64,000 bases of DNA from Verrucomicrobiota bacterium (GTDB lineage: Bacteria > Verrucomicrobiota > Verrucomicrobiia > Opitutales > Opitutaceae): positions 339,405 to 403,404 of the forward strand of contig JACRQG010000027.1 in assembly GCA_016222805.1 (NCBI GenBank), given 5' to 3'. The stretch's first letter is position 1; every line of letters begins with the position of its first letter. Shown piece after piece: positions 9,217 through 18,585 of the stretch. Both the position numbers and the translations under genes were made by a program. The notes beneath the pieces are model-generated. The model searched no databases. It saw nothing but the letters and a program-made list of their open reading frames with translations, and was not told where the DNA came from.

Positions 9217-10311
9217 ATGAACCGATTTTCACCCGGGCGACTCCTGCTCCTGGCGGGGCTGGCGTTGCTGCCTTCCACCGGCCGTCGGGTGTGGGCGGCG
9301 GAACTGGTGAACGACCACGCCGTCACGATCCGTTCCGCGCGCGAGGTCGAGGAGCGGCGCCGCGCCTTGCTTCAATACCTCTGGGGCCCGGCGGGCTTTC
9401 CCTCGCGGCGGCTGCCCGACCAGGTCGTCACGGGAATCGCGAGCCCCGTGCGGCAGCTTACGCACCTGGCGCGGGTCGATGAACTGCGAATCGAACTGGC
9501 CCCGGGCTTGCAGGGATTGGCCTATCATTTCCTCGCAGCGCAACCGAATCGCGGGCTCGTGATCGTGCATCATGGGCATGCCTGCACCCTCGACGACGAT
9601 CCCGGGCCGGACGAGGTAGGGTACGGATTGCAGCGCACCATCGCCGCGCTGCTCCGCGAGGGTTACGGCGTGCTCGGGGTTTTCATGCCGCACTACCGAC
9701 CCGGCGATTGCTCGGGCGGGCACGCCAGGATGTTCCAGGCGCCGGATCCGATCGGCAGCCCGATCCGGCTTTTTCTCGAGCCCGTCGCCGTCAGCCTGAA
9801 CTACCTCCGGACGCAGAGCGAGTCCGGCCGGTTCCCGAAGTATCGCGACTTCCATTTCGTCGGCCTGTCGGGCGGCGGGTGGACGGCGACGGTCTATGCG
9901 GCCATTGACCCGTCGATCCGTTGCAGTTTTCCGGGGGCCGGCAGCATTCCCCTGCACCTGCGGTCGGGGGGATCGATCGGCGATCGCGAGCAGTTCGAGC
10001 CGACCTTCTACCAACTTGCCGGGTACCCCGACCTCTATGTGCTCGGCTCCTATGGAGTGGGCCGGAGGCAGGTGCAGATCCTCGTCCGCCGTGATGACTG
10101 CTGTTTCGGCGAGAAACAGCACGACGAGCGGAAAGCGGGGCGGACGTATGCGGAGGCGATGCGCGACTATGCGCGGCGCGTGTCCGAGGCGCTCGGGGGC
10201 GCCGGGCAGGGCAGCTTCCGGCTGGTGATCGACGAGGTTGCACCCGCGCACATGATTTCGCACTGGGCCATCAACGAGGTGATCCTGCCCGAGCTGCGCC
10301 GGCCGCGCTGA
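9217..10311 (+). CDS. Secreted alpha/beta hydrolase
   Basis: 364 residues with a signal peptide (LLLLAGLALLPSTGRRVWA). The alpha/beta-hydrolase core is visible: a strand and oxyanion-type loop LVIVHHGH at about 114-121, nucleophile elbow GLSGGG with Ser218, and a C-terminal candidate catalytic His in APAHMISHW. The acidic residue is not certain. The substrate is unknown; an esterase that deacylates the glycan attacked by the neighbouring GH172 enzyme is plausible. The start is set by the AAGGAG site 6 nt upstream. There are no frameshifts and the length is normal for this kind of esterase. Confidence 0.8.
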   Translation: MNRFSPGRLLLLAGLALLPSTGRRVWAAELVNDHAVTIRSAREVEERRRALLQYLWGPAGFPSRRLPDQVVTGIASPVRQLTHLARVDELRIELAPGLQGLAYHFLAAQPNRGLVIVHHGHACTLDDDPGPDEVGYGLQRTIAALLREGYGVLGVFMPHYRPGDCSGGHARMFQAPDPIGSPIRLFLEPVAVSLNYLRTQSESGRFPKYRDFHFVGLSGGGWTATVYAAIDPSIRCSFPGAGSIPLHLRSGGSIGDREQFEPTFYQLAGYPDLYVLGSYGVGRRQVQILVRRDDCCFGEKQHDERKAGRTYAEAMRDYARRVSEALGGAGQGSFRLVIDEVAPAHMISHWAINEVILPELRRPR

Positions 10312-10497
10312 GCGGAGCTTTGGCGGGAACGGCGGTCACGGGTCCTCCCGGCCGGGCGACCGAGGCTTCCCGTTGTAATCAAGATTCCGTGACGGCGATC
10401 GTTCGCGACCGGGGACGAGCCTGGGTGGCCGGTTTTTCCTTTGCCATGGCCGCCCCTGCCATGTTCTTGTGCGACGCCGTTCATCGAACTCCCCGAC

Positions 10498-11643
10498 GTG
10501 AACCTGAGGCACCCACTCCTGATTTCCGCGTGTTCCGATCGTGAGCTGGGCGTCGGCGGCGGCCGAGGCGCGACGTGCTGGAGCCGGAAACTAGAGTCAG
10601 CGTGGACGGCTCGGGGGCGGAGGACGGGACGGTCTTCCCGCGTCCTCGCGTGGCTGATTCCGGCGCTCGCCCTCACCGTGGCGGCGGCCGGGGCGGAGAC
10701 CGGAGCCCAGCGCACGATGCGGGCGCGTCCTGGGCCGCCGGAGGAGGTGGAACGGTGGCAACAGGACCTGCGAGTGAGATTCCGGCAGCTCCTCCGGATC
10801 GACGATCTCGTCGCGGACCAGATGGACCTTCCGTTTGCGGAGGAGATCGTGGCGAGTTGGGACATGGGCGATTACGTCGCGCACAAGCGGTCGCTCCAAA
10901 CGACGCCGGGGCGCCGGATCACCGTGATTCTCACCGTGCCGAGGAACGCCGCCGGTCCCCATCCGGCGGTCGTTTGCATCGGCGGGCATGGCTCGACGCT
11001 TTACAGCACCTATGCCGACGGAAGGCCCTTCGCGGACTGGTCGCCGCCGGCCAGGGACTCCAGTGGGATCTACAAGGGGTTCGCCGCGGCGCTGGCCCGG
11101 TCGGGCTATGTCACCATCAGCACCGTCGTGAGCCAGCACGAGGTTCGCGAGCCGGGGCGCACCCTGATGGGCGAGCGGCTGTGGGACCTGATGCGGTGTG
11201 TGGGTTACCTGGGCAGCCGGCCGGAAGTGCGCCGATCCCGGATCGGGTGCGGCGGCCTGTCGCTCGGGGGGGAGATGGTGATGTGGCTGGCGGCGATGGA
11301 TCCTCGGATCGCCGCGGCCTGCAGCTCGGGATTCCTCACCGTGATGGACCAGATGGAAAAGGGCCATTGTCGGTGCTGGAAGTTCGCCGGGTTGCGGGAA
11401 CTCGTCGATTTCGCGGACATCTACGCCCTGGTCGCTCCGCGACCGTTGCAGTGTCAGAACGGCCGCAAGGAACCGCCAAGTCAGTTTCCGCCGGCGCTGG
11501 CAGAGAGGGCGATGGAGGAGATTCGTCCGCTGTATGCCGCGTTCGGACAAGCCGGGCGGGTCACGCTAGACGTCCACGACGGCGCCCATGAGATCGATTT
11601 GCCCGCTTTACTGACCTTCTTCGACCGCCACTTGAAGCCGTAG
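10498..11643 (+). CDS. Alpha/beta hydrolase of the acetyl-xylan-esterase / dienelactone-hydrolase type
   Basis: About 381 residues. Motifs include VVCIGGHG (oxyanion region), GYLGSRPEVRRSRIGCGGLS followed by LGGE (nucleophile elbow G-L-S-L-G), ADIYALVAPRPLQ, and a C-terminal DGAHEIDL holding the probable catalytic His. This arrangement resembles secreted carbohydrate esterases of the CE7/Abhydrolase_7 sort. A hydrophobic segment (VLAWLIPALALTVAAAGA) could be a signal peptide, but it sits about 50 residues in. GTG 10498 and TTG 10441 are the only in-frame starts upstream and neither has a ribosome-binding site, so the true N-terminus is unclear. It lies between another esterase and a TonB receptor. 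Confidence 0.75.
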   Translation: MNLRHPLLISACSDRELGVGGGRGATCWSRKLESAWTARGRRTGRSSRVLAWLIPALALTVAAAGAETGAQRTMRARPGPPEEVERWQQDLRVRFRQLLRIDDLVADQMDLPFAEEIVASWDMGDYVAHKRSLQTTPGRRITVILTVPRNAAGPHPAVVCIGGHGSTLYSTYADGRPFADWSPPARDSSGIYKGFAAALARSGYVTISTVVSQHEVREPGRTLMGERLWDLMRCVGYLGSRPEVRRSRIGCGGLSLGGEMVMWLAAMDPRIAAACSSGFLTVMDQMEKGHCRCWKFAGLRELVDFADIYALVAPRPLQCQNGRKEPPSQFPPALAERAMEEIRPLYAAFGQAGRVTLDVHDGAHEIDLPALLTFFDRHLKP

Positions 11644-11729
11644 CGGGTAAGGTCCCGGCCGAGGGCTCGCGACCGCTGGCGCCCGCGCTCCTTCCTTTTC
11701 CGCCCGTCCCCGTCTTCGCCCACTACCCC

Positions 11730-14700
11730 ATGAAAACCACCGCTCCTTGCCGGGTTGCGCGCACCCTATTTCCACCCTTTCGCGCTGTGCTCCAGATTGG
11801 GATCGGTTGGGGTCTGGCAGTGACCATCGCCGCCGCGGCCGCGCCGGTGAACAGTCTCGGCGGCCCCGGGTCCCCGCCGACGGGAATCGTGACCGGGCGG
11901 ATCTTCGACCCCGTTGGAGGCGCCTATCTGGGCAGGGCGCGCGTTTCGGTGGAAGGCACCGCGTTGGAGGCCTTTTCGGATGACGCGGGTTTCTACCGAC
12001 TCGATCGAGTACCCGCAGGCGAGGTGGTGCTGCGGGTGTTCTACACGGGGTTGGCTCCGCAAACCCGCCGGGTGACCATTCGCCCCGGCGAACCCACGGT
12101 GCAGGATTTTGAGTTGCTGACGGCTGGTGCGGCCCGGACGGCTCCAGGGGCCGCGGTCCAACTCGAGAAATATACCGTGGCCGCTTCGCGGGAGATGGAC
12201 GGTGCGGCCATCGCGATCAACGAGCAGCGGTTCGCACCCAACATGGTCACGGTCGTCTCGGCCGACGAGTTCGGCCTGGTCGCCGAGGGCAACGCGGCGG
12301 AGTTTCTGAAGTTCCTGCCGGGCGTGACCATCGAGTATGCGGGCGGCGATGCGCGCGGGGTGTCGCTGAACGGTGTGGGGAGCAGCTATGTTCCCGTCTC
12401 GGTCGGGGGCTTCGATCTCGCCAACCTGCCGGCCTCCGGGAACAACCGGAACCTGGATTTCAACGGCGTCTCGATCAACAACGTCGCGCGCGTCGAGGTC
12501 ACCAACGCCAACACCCCCGAGACTTCCGGCAGTGCGCTCGCGGGTTCGGTCAACATGGTCCCGCGCAGCGCCTTCGAGCGGGCGCGACCGTTGTTCACCG
12601 GTAGCGCGTACGTGATGATGCGGGACAACGACCGCGCTCTGTTCCGGCAGCCCGGACCCAACGAGGGCTTCAACTACCACGTCCAGCCGGGGGCCGACTT
12701 CTCCTATATCATGCCGGTGAATGCGCGCTTCGGCTTCACGCTGACGGGAGGGTACAGCAAACAAATCGCGCCGCAGGATCTGCTGCAGAACACGTGGACG
12801 GGAGTGAGCGGCGCCGCCAGCGCCAATCTGCCCGCGCCCGGCCCGGCTGCCCCGTACCTCACCTCGATCCAGATGGGTGATCGGCCGCGCCTGACCACGC
12901 GCAGTTCGGCGGGAGTGACGCTCGACTACCAGCTGTCGCCGGTCGATCGGTTTTCCTTCACCTTCAGCTGGGCGCAGTTCGACACCACCAACTACAACCG
13001 CGCGCTGCGCTTCTTCATCCAGCGGGTCACGGCCGGGAACTTCGGCCCGACCTTCACCCATGGGGCCTCCGGCACCGGCGCCGGCGAGCTGCAGAATGCA
13101 GTCAACGCCCGGCGCTGGACGAGTTCCACCTATGCGCCGGCGCTGGTGTGGCGCCACCCGGGGCCGATTTGGAAGGCGGAAGGCGGCCTGGGCTATTCGG
13201 CGTCGACCACCAACTACCAAGACATCGACCAGGGATTCCTGCGAGGCGAGATCCTGGCGCGACGGCAGAACGTGACGATTTCATTCGACGACGTCAGCTT
13301 CATCGGTCCGGGGCGGATCACCGTGCGCGACGGTGTGACCGGGGCGCCGGTGAACCCGTATGTCCTCAGCAGCTACACGTTGTCCAGCCTCGGGAGCCTC
13401 AGCGACTACCGCGACCACATCGAACACAAGCGCAGCGCCTACGCCAACCTCCGGCGCGACTGGGAGTGGCGGGGCATGCCGCTCTCCCTGAAGGGAGGGA
13501 TCGACGTGCGCCAATCCCAGCGCGACATCAGCGGTGGCACGCTCGCCGCCACTTATCTCGGACCGGCCGATGTCGCCGCCAGCCTGAAGGATCAGGCGAA
13601 TTCACAGCGCGTCCCTCCCTTTGGTTATCCACGTACCGAGTGGCTGAGCACCGAGCGGACGGCGCGCCTCTACGCCGAGCATCCGGAGTACTTCCGCACC
13701 GATCCCAACGCCATCTATCGCTCGATCGTGAACCTGCAGCGTTACGCCGAGGAGGTCATTTCCGCCGCCTTCGTGCGCCTCGACGCCCAGTTGATCGGAC
13801 GTCGCTTGAAGCTCACGGGCGGGTATCGGTTCGAGCAGACCAACGTTCGGGGCGAGGGACCGCTGACGGATCCGACCGGGGCCTTCCTTCGGGATGCAAA
13901 CGGGCGGGTGGTGCTGGCGAACGGCCGGCCGCAGTTGATCGTGCCGACCAACGCCGGACTGGAATACTCCAAGCTTACCTACCGGAGCCGCGGGGCGCGC
14001 ACGGAGAAGGAATACCTGCGCGTGCTCCCCAGTCTCAACATTAGCTACAATCTCCGCGAGAACCTGATCCTGCGGGGCGCCATCTACCAGTCGCTCGGCC
14101 GGCCCAGCTACAACCAGTACTATGCGGGCACGACGCTGCCCGACACCGAGTCGCCGCCCAGTCCGAACAACCGCATCAGCGTCAACAATCCCGGCATCAA
14201 GGCGTGGAGCGCCAACACCACACGCTTCAGCCTGGAGCATTATTTCGAGGGGGTCGGGCAGGTGTCGGTGGCGGTGTTCCGGCGGGACTTCCGAAATTTC
14301 TTCGGCAGCACGGTGTTTCGCTCGACGCCGGAAATCCTCCAGCAGCTGGAACTCGATCCCGGAATCTACGGCGCCTACGACATCGCCACCAACTACAACC
14401 TCGCGAGCCGGGTCCGAAGCCAGGGCGTCGATTTCAGCTACAAGCAGGCGCTCACCTTTCTGCCGCGCTGGGCGCGCGGCGTGCAGGCCTTTGCCAACGT
14501 CAGCGCCCAGCGGATGATCGGGGATGCGGCGGCCAACTTCCAGGGCTACATCCCGCGGACCTACAACTGGGGCGCGAGCCTGACGCGGGAGCGGTTCAAC
14601 GTCCGCGTCAACTGGAACTACCGCGGTCGGCAGCGTGCGGGCGCGGTCACGGGCAACGGGATCGAGCCCGGCGTCTTCAACTGGTGGGCGAAACGCCTGT

Positions 14701-14885
14701 ACATCGACGTCTCCGGCGAGGCCAAGCTCACGCGGCATTTCGCGCTCTTCGCCAGCCTGCGCAACGTGGGCGATGCGACCGAGGATTTGAAGATCTTCGG
14801 CCCGAACACGCCCGCCTACGCGACCTTCCGGCAGCGCGAGGATTTTGCGTCCCTCTGGACGATCGGCCTGAAGGCCACCTTCTAG
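11730..14885 (+). CDS. TonB-dependent receptor with carboxypeptidase-like N-terminal domain
   Basis: 1051 residues. A signal peptide (IGIGWGLAVTIAAAAAPV) is followed by a CarboxypepD_reg-like Ig fold at about 50-130 (GIVTGRIFDPVGGAYLGRAR ... YRLDRVPAGEVVLRVFYTG). The plug follows (NMVTVVSADEF ... FLKFLPGVTIEYAGGD ... VARVEVTNANTPETSGSALA), then the barrel, ending in LKATF. The N-terminal extension is the kind found on SusC-like receptors for oligosaccharides, but no susD lies nearby, as is usual outside Bacteroidota. Position after GH172 and two esterases suggests it imports the released oligosaccharides. It ends the local cluster; a small GC-rich hairpin (GGGGCC/GGCCCC, 14907-14928) follows. 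Confidence 0.92.
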   Translation: MKTTAPCRVARTLFPPFRAVLQIGIGWGLAVTIAAAAAPVNSLGGPGSPPTGIVTGRIFDPVGGAYLGRARVSVEGTALEAFSDDAGFYRLDRVPAGEVVLRVFYTGLAPQTRRVTIRPGEPTVQDFELLTAGAARTAPGAAVQLEKYTVAASREMDGAAIAINEQRFAPNMVTVVSADEFGLVAEGNAAEFLKFLPGVTIEYAGGDARGVSLNGVGSSYVPVSVGGFDLANLPASGNNRNLDFNGVSINNVARVEVTNANTPETSGSALAGSVNMVPRSAFERARPLFTGSAYVMMRDNDRALFRQPGPNEGFNYHVQPGADFSYIMPVNARFGFTLTGGYSKQIAPQDLLQNTWTGVSGAASANLPAPGPAAPYLTSIQMGDRPRLTTRSSAGVTLDYQLSPVDRFSFTFSWAQFDTTNYNRALRFFIQRVTAGNFGPTFTHGASGTGAGELQNAVNARRWTSSTYAPALVWRHPGPIWKAEGGLGYSASTTNYQDIDQGFLRGEILARRQNVTISFDDVSFIGPGRITVRDGVTGAPVNPYVLSSYTLSSLGSLSDYRDHIEHKRSAYANLRRDWEWRGMPLSLKGGIDVRQSQRDISGGTLAATYLGPADVAASLKDQANSQRVPPFGYPRTEWLSTERTARLYAEHPEYFRTDPNAIYRSIVNLQRYAEEVISAAFVRLDAQLIGRRLKLTGGYRFEQTNVRGEGPLTDPTGAFLRDANGRVVLANGRPQLIVPTNAGLEYSKLTYRSRGARTEKEYLRVLPSLNISYNLRENLILRGAIYQSLGRPSYNQYYAGTTLPDTESPPSPNNRISVNNPGIKAWSANTTRFSLEHYFEGVGQVSVAVFRRDFRNFFGSTVFRSTPEILQQLELDPGIYGAYDIATNYNLASRVRSQGVDFSYKQALTFLPRWARGVQAFANVSAQRMIGDAAANFQGYIPRTYNWGASLTRERFNVRVNWNYRGRQRAGAVTGNGIEPGVFNWWAKRLYIDVSGEAKLTRHFALFASLRNVGDATEDLKIFGPNTPAYATFRQREDFASLWTIGLKATF

Positions 14886-15068
14886 CCCGCCGCGGAAATC
14901 GCCGCCGGGGCCTCCGCACGCCGGCCCCCTCTCCGGGACCGTGGCGCTTGTGGCCGGGCGGTGACGGCCGGCAGACACCTACCGGTGGTCGGTCGCGACG
15001 TTGCAGAGTGATTTCCCGATCGGTTCGGCGGGTCGTTTTCGCATCACGGTTATCGCCCGTGGTGACCG

Positions 15069-15479
15069 ATGAAAGTCATGCTCCCCGCGAAGACCAATTC
15101 ACCGAGCTTCTGCTCTTTGCCTGCGGTTCTGCGCCGTGCGATCTCTCTCGGACTGGCGTTTGCCCTGCTGGCCGGTTGCACCACGTATCAGCCGACTTCT
15201 CCTGCAGAGGCGCAGCGAATCATCGCCCAGATCAGGCCGGGGGACACGGTGACCGTGACGTTGCGCTCGGGCATTACCCGCAACGTGAAGGTAACTGCCA
15301 TTGAATCCGGCTGGCTGGTGGGCGAACCGAATGCCGTCTTCCTGGGTGATGCCGTCCGAATCGAAATCCGCTCGAGGGAGATTGAGCGGATGGAGGCCTG
15401 TCTCCCCGGTCTCGTGCTGGTTGGGGCCGCGGCCTATTTGTGCACGCATCCTCCCATCGGCTTACCGCGCACCAACTGA
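15069..15479 (+). CDS. Small predicted lipoprotein
   Basis: 136 residues with a signal sequence and lipobox ALLAGC; Cys37 would be lipidated. The mature part (GDTVTVTLRSGITRNVKVTA ... VRIEIRSREIERME) reads as a compact all-beta, SH3/Sm-like fold, and a second hydrophobic stretch (GLVLVGAAAYLC) lies near the C-terminus. I do not recognise a family with a known function. It is set apart from the preceding receptor by 183 bp, so it is probably a separate transcript. Confidence 0.65.
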   Translation: MKVMLPAKTNSPSFCSLPAVLRRAISLGLAFALLAGCTTYQPTSPAEAQRIIAQIRPGDTVTVTLRSGITRNVKVTAIESGWLVGEPNAVFLGDAVRIEIRSREIERMEACLPGLVLVGAAAYLCTHPPIGLPRTN

Positions 15480-15794
15480 GGTCGACTGCGCTGCCGGAGA
15501 AGACCCCAGATCGTGGCCGACGTGGGTTTTTCGCACGATCTAGGGGTCCACCGGAGAACGCACGATCCGCGAATGGTGGGGGAGATTTCTGCTCGCGGTT
15601 GAATTCGCGCCCTCCGCCTGGAGGGGCCCGGTCTCGCGCGGTTCAGGCGCAATTGGGGAGGATTCCTCCTCCGAGGGGCACACTGCCGGTGCGGGCGACG
15701 AGCGGCGCCTGCGCATGTGGCACCGCCAATCCACCGCGAGCGGGATCCGTTGCGGCATCGAAATACGCATGGGATCCCAGCCCAATCACACTCC
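15480..15794. other. Intergenic region, nothing recognised
   Basis: 315 bp between a lipoprotein gene and a barrel gene. It holds only a short CCTCC/GGAGG hairpin at about 15611-15624. I see no convincing ORF, RNA gene or repeat. Confidence 0.5.
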
Positions 15795-16343
15795 ATGAGA
15801 GTTCGCGCCGCCTCTGCCGTGTTCACCTGTGCCGGGTTGCTGGGCGTCCCGGGGGTGGTCGCCTCCGTTGCTCGTGAACTTGAAGACCTGGAGTCCGATT
15901 CCCTGCGGGTGACCGTGCGAAGGGTCGAGGAGCGCAAGCTGATCGGGTTGGTCGCCACCTACGGCCCCTACACCCGGCACACCGGAAAGGGAGACTACAA
16001 CTCCCACCCGAACTTTGTCGGCCTCGAATGGGAAGACGCCGACCGGTGGGCCTACGGGGCGAGTTATTTCAAGAACTCCTTTTCCCAGCCGTGCTGGTTT
16101 GCGCATGTCGGCCGCCGTTTTACCTTCGGCAACCGCGACGAGGGGTTCTTTGCCAAGGTCCTTGGCGGGGTGATCTACGGTTACCGGACGCCCCACGAAA
16201 AATCCGTCCCGCTGAACTTCCGTGGTTTCTGTCCCGCGGTTATTCCGAGCGTGGGCTACCAGTCCAAGGGCAAGGCCGTGCATCTCGCGGTCTACGGGAA
16301 GAACGCGGGGCAGATGTTGCTGCTCAGCTGGGATCTTCGGTAG
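15795..16343 (+). CDS. PagP-like outer-membrane beta-barrel protein
   Basis: 182 residues with a signal peptide (RAASAVFTCAGLLGVPGVVA). The pattern YGPYTRHTGKGDYNSHPNF, then VGLEWEDADRWAYGASYFKN, then FAKVLGGVIYGY and PAVIPSVGYQ, matches a family of small barrels often mislabelled 'sn-glycerol-3-phosphate transporter'. Those are structurally akin to PagP lipid A palmitoyltransferase. The alternating amphipathic segments and terminal LLLSWDLR fit an eight-stranded barrel. Enzymatic activity is not shown. ATG 15795 is chosen because the signal peptide begins there. A hairpin with an 8-bp outer stem (TTCAGGGC/GCCCTGAA, 16468-16508) lies downstream. Confidence 0.7.
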   Translation: MRVRAASAVFTCAGLLGVPGVVASVARELEDLESDSLRVTVRRVEERKLIGLVATYGPYTRHTGKGDYNSHPNFVGLEWEDADRWAYGASYFKNSFSQPCWFAHVGRRFTFGNRDEGFFAKVLGGVIYGYRTPHEKSVPLNFRGFCPAVIPSVGYQSKGKAVHLAVYGKNAGQMLLLSWDLR

Positions 16344-16467
16344 CCGTTTGCGCGCACGATGAACCCTGCAACGGTCGCACCGCTGACGGTCGCGACCACG
16401 TTTTCGGGATGTGCCTCCGCGGCGTACAAGCTGGCCCTGTCCGTCACGATTGCGCCGGACCGGGCGA

Positions 16468-16508
16468 TTCAGGGCAGCCGGTCTTTCCGCATCTCTCCGG
16501 GCCCTGAA
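16468..16508. terminator. Hairpin in convergent spacer
   Basis: TTCAGGGC/GCCCTGAA (8 bp) plus an inner CCGG/CCGG pair sit between the barrel gene and the convergent DUF2892 gene. It lacks a T-tract. The rest of the 294-bp spacer shows only a low-quality 87-codon frame that I do not call. Confidence 0.45.
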
Positions 16509-16637
16509 CGATTCAATCTCCACTTCCACGCTGCCGAGGGTGGGGACATGGCCGCGGTCGATCTCGCCCCCCGCTCCGCCCTGCAACCGGCCGGATGGTC
16601 TCCGGTCGCCGATGCAGCATGAACCCGCCAGGGCGCA

Positions 16638-16829
16638 TCATTCTTTCTTGGTGCTGCAGGTGTTGAGGCCGAGGCTGGGGTAGAGGGGACAGAAACCCAG
16701 GGCCGCGGTGGCCAGGGGTACCACGCCGATCGCGCCCCACCACGATTTGAAGAAGACACCGGCGCCAATCACGGCGAGCCCGGCCACGATGCGAATCAGA
16801 CGATCAGCGGATCCAACGTTGGTTTTCAT
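16638..16829 (-). CDS. DUF2892 (YgaP transmembrane domain-like) protein
   Basis: 63 residues. N-V-G-S-A-D-R-L-I-R-I at the start, two membrane segments (VAGLAVIGAGVFF and AIGVVPLATAALGF) and a C-terminal Cys-containing GFCPLYPSLGLNTC are hallmarks of DUF2892 proteins. They resemble the membrane part of YgaP and often accompany rhodanese or redox-stress genes. The start is ATG 16829; an upstream extension has no family similarity. It follows the Crp/Fnr gene by 71 bp on the same strand, a recurrent pairing, so it is probably controlled by that regulator. Confidence 0.88.
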   Translation of the reverse strand: MKTNVGSADRLIRIVAGLAVIGAGVFFKSWWGAIGVVPLATAALGFCPLYPSLGLNTCSTKKE

Positions 16830-16900
16830 GGGTGTGTTGTGTTCTCTCCCATCCTGGCACAAGACGCGGCCGGGATCCGTGACCAAGTCACATCCGCGCG

Positions 16901-17560
16901 TCACCCGCGTCGGGCCACTCTGCCAAGGACGTCACGCTGGAGCAGTTCGACGCGACCGCGCTTGACCCGGAGAAGGCGTTCCCGGCCCAGCCGGGTAAGG
17001 GTGCGACTCACGACCTCGCGCGCCGATCCCACCTCGTCGGCCAGCTGTTGCTGCGTTACCGTGACGAAGCGCCCGGCCGGTCCGGCGCGGCGCAACAGTG
17101 CTTCCACGATCCGGGCATCGACCCGGCGGAATGTGACATCCTCGATCCGCCGCAACACCTCGCCAAGCCGGCGGCCCAGCAGGCCGAAGACGTAGTCGCG
17201 CCAGAACTGGTGTCGGTTGACCCAGGCCCGGAAGATCGGGGCGGTCACCGCCCAGCCTTCGGCGTCCGTTTCCGCCTGGGCCAGGGCGGGGAATGGCTGC
17301 CCGCCGAGCAGGCAGGCGACGGTCAGCACGCAGCATTCGTGCCGCTCGATCCAGTAGAGCGTGACCTCGCGCCCGTCCTCGCCGACCTGGTAGACCCGCA
17401 GGCGCCCGGTGGTGAGAAAGGCCACCGCTGCACACGCCGCTCCCGGTCTCATGGCGGTGCTGCCGGAGTCGAGGCGCCAGTGGGCGGCCTGAGCCAGGAA
17501 GTCCCGCCGGACCTCCGCGGGCGCCGTTTCCAGCCACGGGGGAGGCCGCAAGGGTGTCAT
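16901..17560 (-). CDS. Crp/Fnr family transcriptional regulator
   Basis: 219 residues. An N-terminal cyclic-nucleotide-binding-type beta-roll (TTGRLRVYQVGEDGREVTLY) leads to ERHECCVLTVACLLGGQP, a Cys-containing segment seen in regulators linked to sulfur, nitric oxide or oxidative stress. The C-terminal winged helix has VTQQQLADEVGSAREVVSRT as its recognition HTH. There is no N-terminal four-cysteine FeS cluster of the FNR type. Placed 71 bp upstream of the DUF2892 gene and divergent from nothing, it probably regulates its own operon. The effector is unknown. Confidence 0.88.
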   Translation of the reverse strand: MTPLRPPPWLETAPAEVRRDFLAQAAHWRLDSGSTAMRPGAACAAVAFLTTGRLRVYQVGEDGREVTLYWIERHECCVLTVACLLGGQPFPALAQAETDAEGWAVTAPIFRAWVNRHQFWRDYVFGLLGRRLGEVLRRIEDVTFRRVDARIVEALLRRAGPAGRFVTVTQQQLADEVGSAREVVSRTLTRLGRERLLRVKRGRVELLQRDVLGRVARRG

Positions 17561-17570
17561 CGGATACGCG

Positions 17571-18446
17571 TTACCCGGCCCGCTGCCAGATTCGCACGTA
17601 GTCGGTGCTGAAGGTCGACGGCAGGTCGGCCGGATCCGGCAGGCCGGTCCACTTCTCCATCACCTCCGCGTCGAGCATGACATGGAGGGGACGGTGAAAG
17701 TAATCGTTGGGCCGTGCGAAAACCTCCCGGCCGTCGACGTACCAGGTGAGATCCTGCGGCGTCCAGCGCAGGGCGTAGACGTGGAAATCGGCGTGAAAGT
17801 CGAAGGGCATCGGCACCTTCGCCGAGTAGTTCGGCAGGACGGTCTTTTTCGCATTCACCAGCGATTCCACGTACGGCGTGTGATGCCGGTGAACCGTGGC
17901 AAAGAAGACCCGCGCGTGTTCCGCTCGAATCGGCTTCCCGAAGACCTCGAAGATGTCGATCTCCTCGGAGAAATCGCCCTCGCGGTACTTGGCCGGTGGG
18001 TCCAGCGGATCGTACAGCCAGAAGGCGTTGCAGACATTGGCGCGCATGCTGCGGCACCGGGCCTCGAAGTACCCGTAACGGATCCGCGCTTTGCTCTTCA
18101 CCAGCGCGGTGGTGAACTGATCGTAGCCGCGCACGCGATCCTCCACGGTGACGGTGGCGGGATCGGGCACCCGCGCCGTGAGTTGCAGCGCACCGTCGGC
18201 GACGCGAACGTTGCCCCGGTCGAAGTGCGCCGGCTTGCGGCCGTGCCACGCCGGATTGAAGTCCCACCACTTGGTGGCGTCGAGTTCACGGCCGTCAAAC
18301 TCGTCGCTGAATCCGGGCACGAACACCCAGTCGGGGCCGAGGGGGCACGCGGGAGCGGGGCGGCTACCGGTGGCGCCCGCGGCGAGGACCGCCGGCAGCA
18401 GGGCGGTGGTGGCGAGAAAGTGGCGGCGCGAGCAGGCGGGGGACAT
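17571..18446 (-). CDS. Tat-exported glycoside hydrolase family 16 enzyme
   Basis: 291 residues. The start has a twin-arginine signal (CSRRHFLATTALLPAVLAAG). The GH16 active-site motif E-I-D-I-F-E is at 162-167 (FSEEIDIFEVFG), giving Glu162 as nucleophile and Glu167 as acid/base by family analogy. Other GH16 landmarks are FSDEFDGRELDATKW, GYFEARCRSM and HVYALRWTPQDLTWYVDGRE. The variant with one extra residue between I and E is the agarase/laminarinase/carrageenase-type active site. The substrate is probably a beta-1,3- or beta-1,4-linked algal glycan, but subfamily cannot be fixed by eye. ATG 18446 is chosen at the Tat peptide. It is divergent from the next glycosidase. Confidence 0.9.
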   Translation of the reverse strand: MSPACSRRHFLATTALLPAVLAAGATGSRPAPACPLGPDWVFVPGFSDEFDGRELDATKWWDFNPAWHGRKPAHFDRGNVRVADGALQLTARVPDPATVTVEDRVRGYDQFTTALVKSKARIRYGYFEARCRSMRANVCNAFWLYDPLDPPAKYREGDFSEEIDIFEVFGKPIRAEHARVFFATVHRHHTPYVESLVNAKKTVLPNYSAKVPMPFDFHADFHVYALRWTPQDLTWYVDGREVFARPNDYFHRPLHVMLDAEVMEKWTGLPDPADLPSTFSTDYVRIWQRAG

Positions 18447-18585
18447 GGCAGGGAAAACTCGGTCGGCGGTGAACCAGCCAATCCGGAGGTCGGCTCCGGC
18501 GCAACGGAGAAGGCGCCGCGGTCGGTCGCGGCGCCGACGGAGAACACGCTTGCGCCATCGCGGCAGAAATGGCGGTTTGCGGGGG

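Noticed and set aside
15795-16343. Glycerol-3-phosphate transporter
   Set aside because: This common label does not fit a 182-residue signal-peptide-bearing barrel; the true GlpT is at 58762.
16359-16622. An 87-codon frame in the spacer before the DUF2892 gene
   Set aside because: It crosses a clear hairpin, has no ribosome-binding site and no recognisable motif, and other frames are open to the same degree in this GC-rich DNA.
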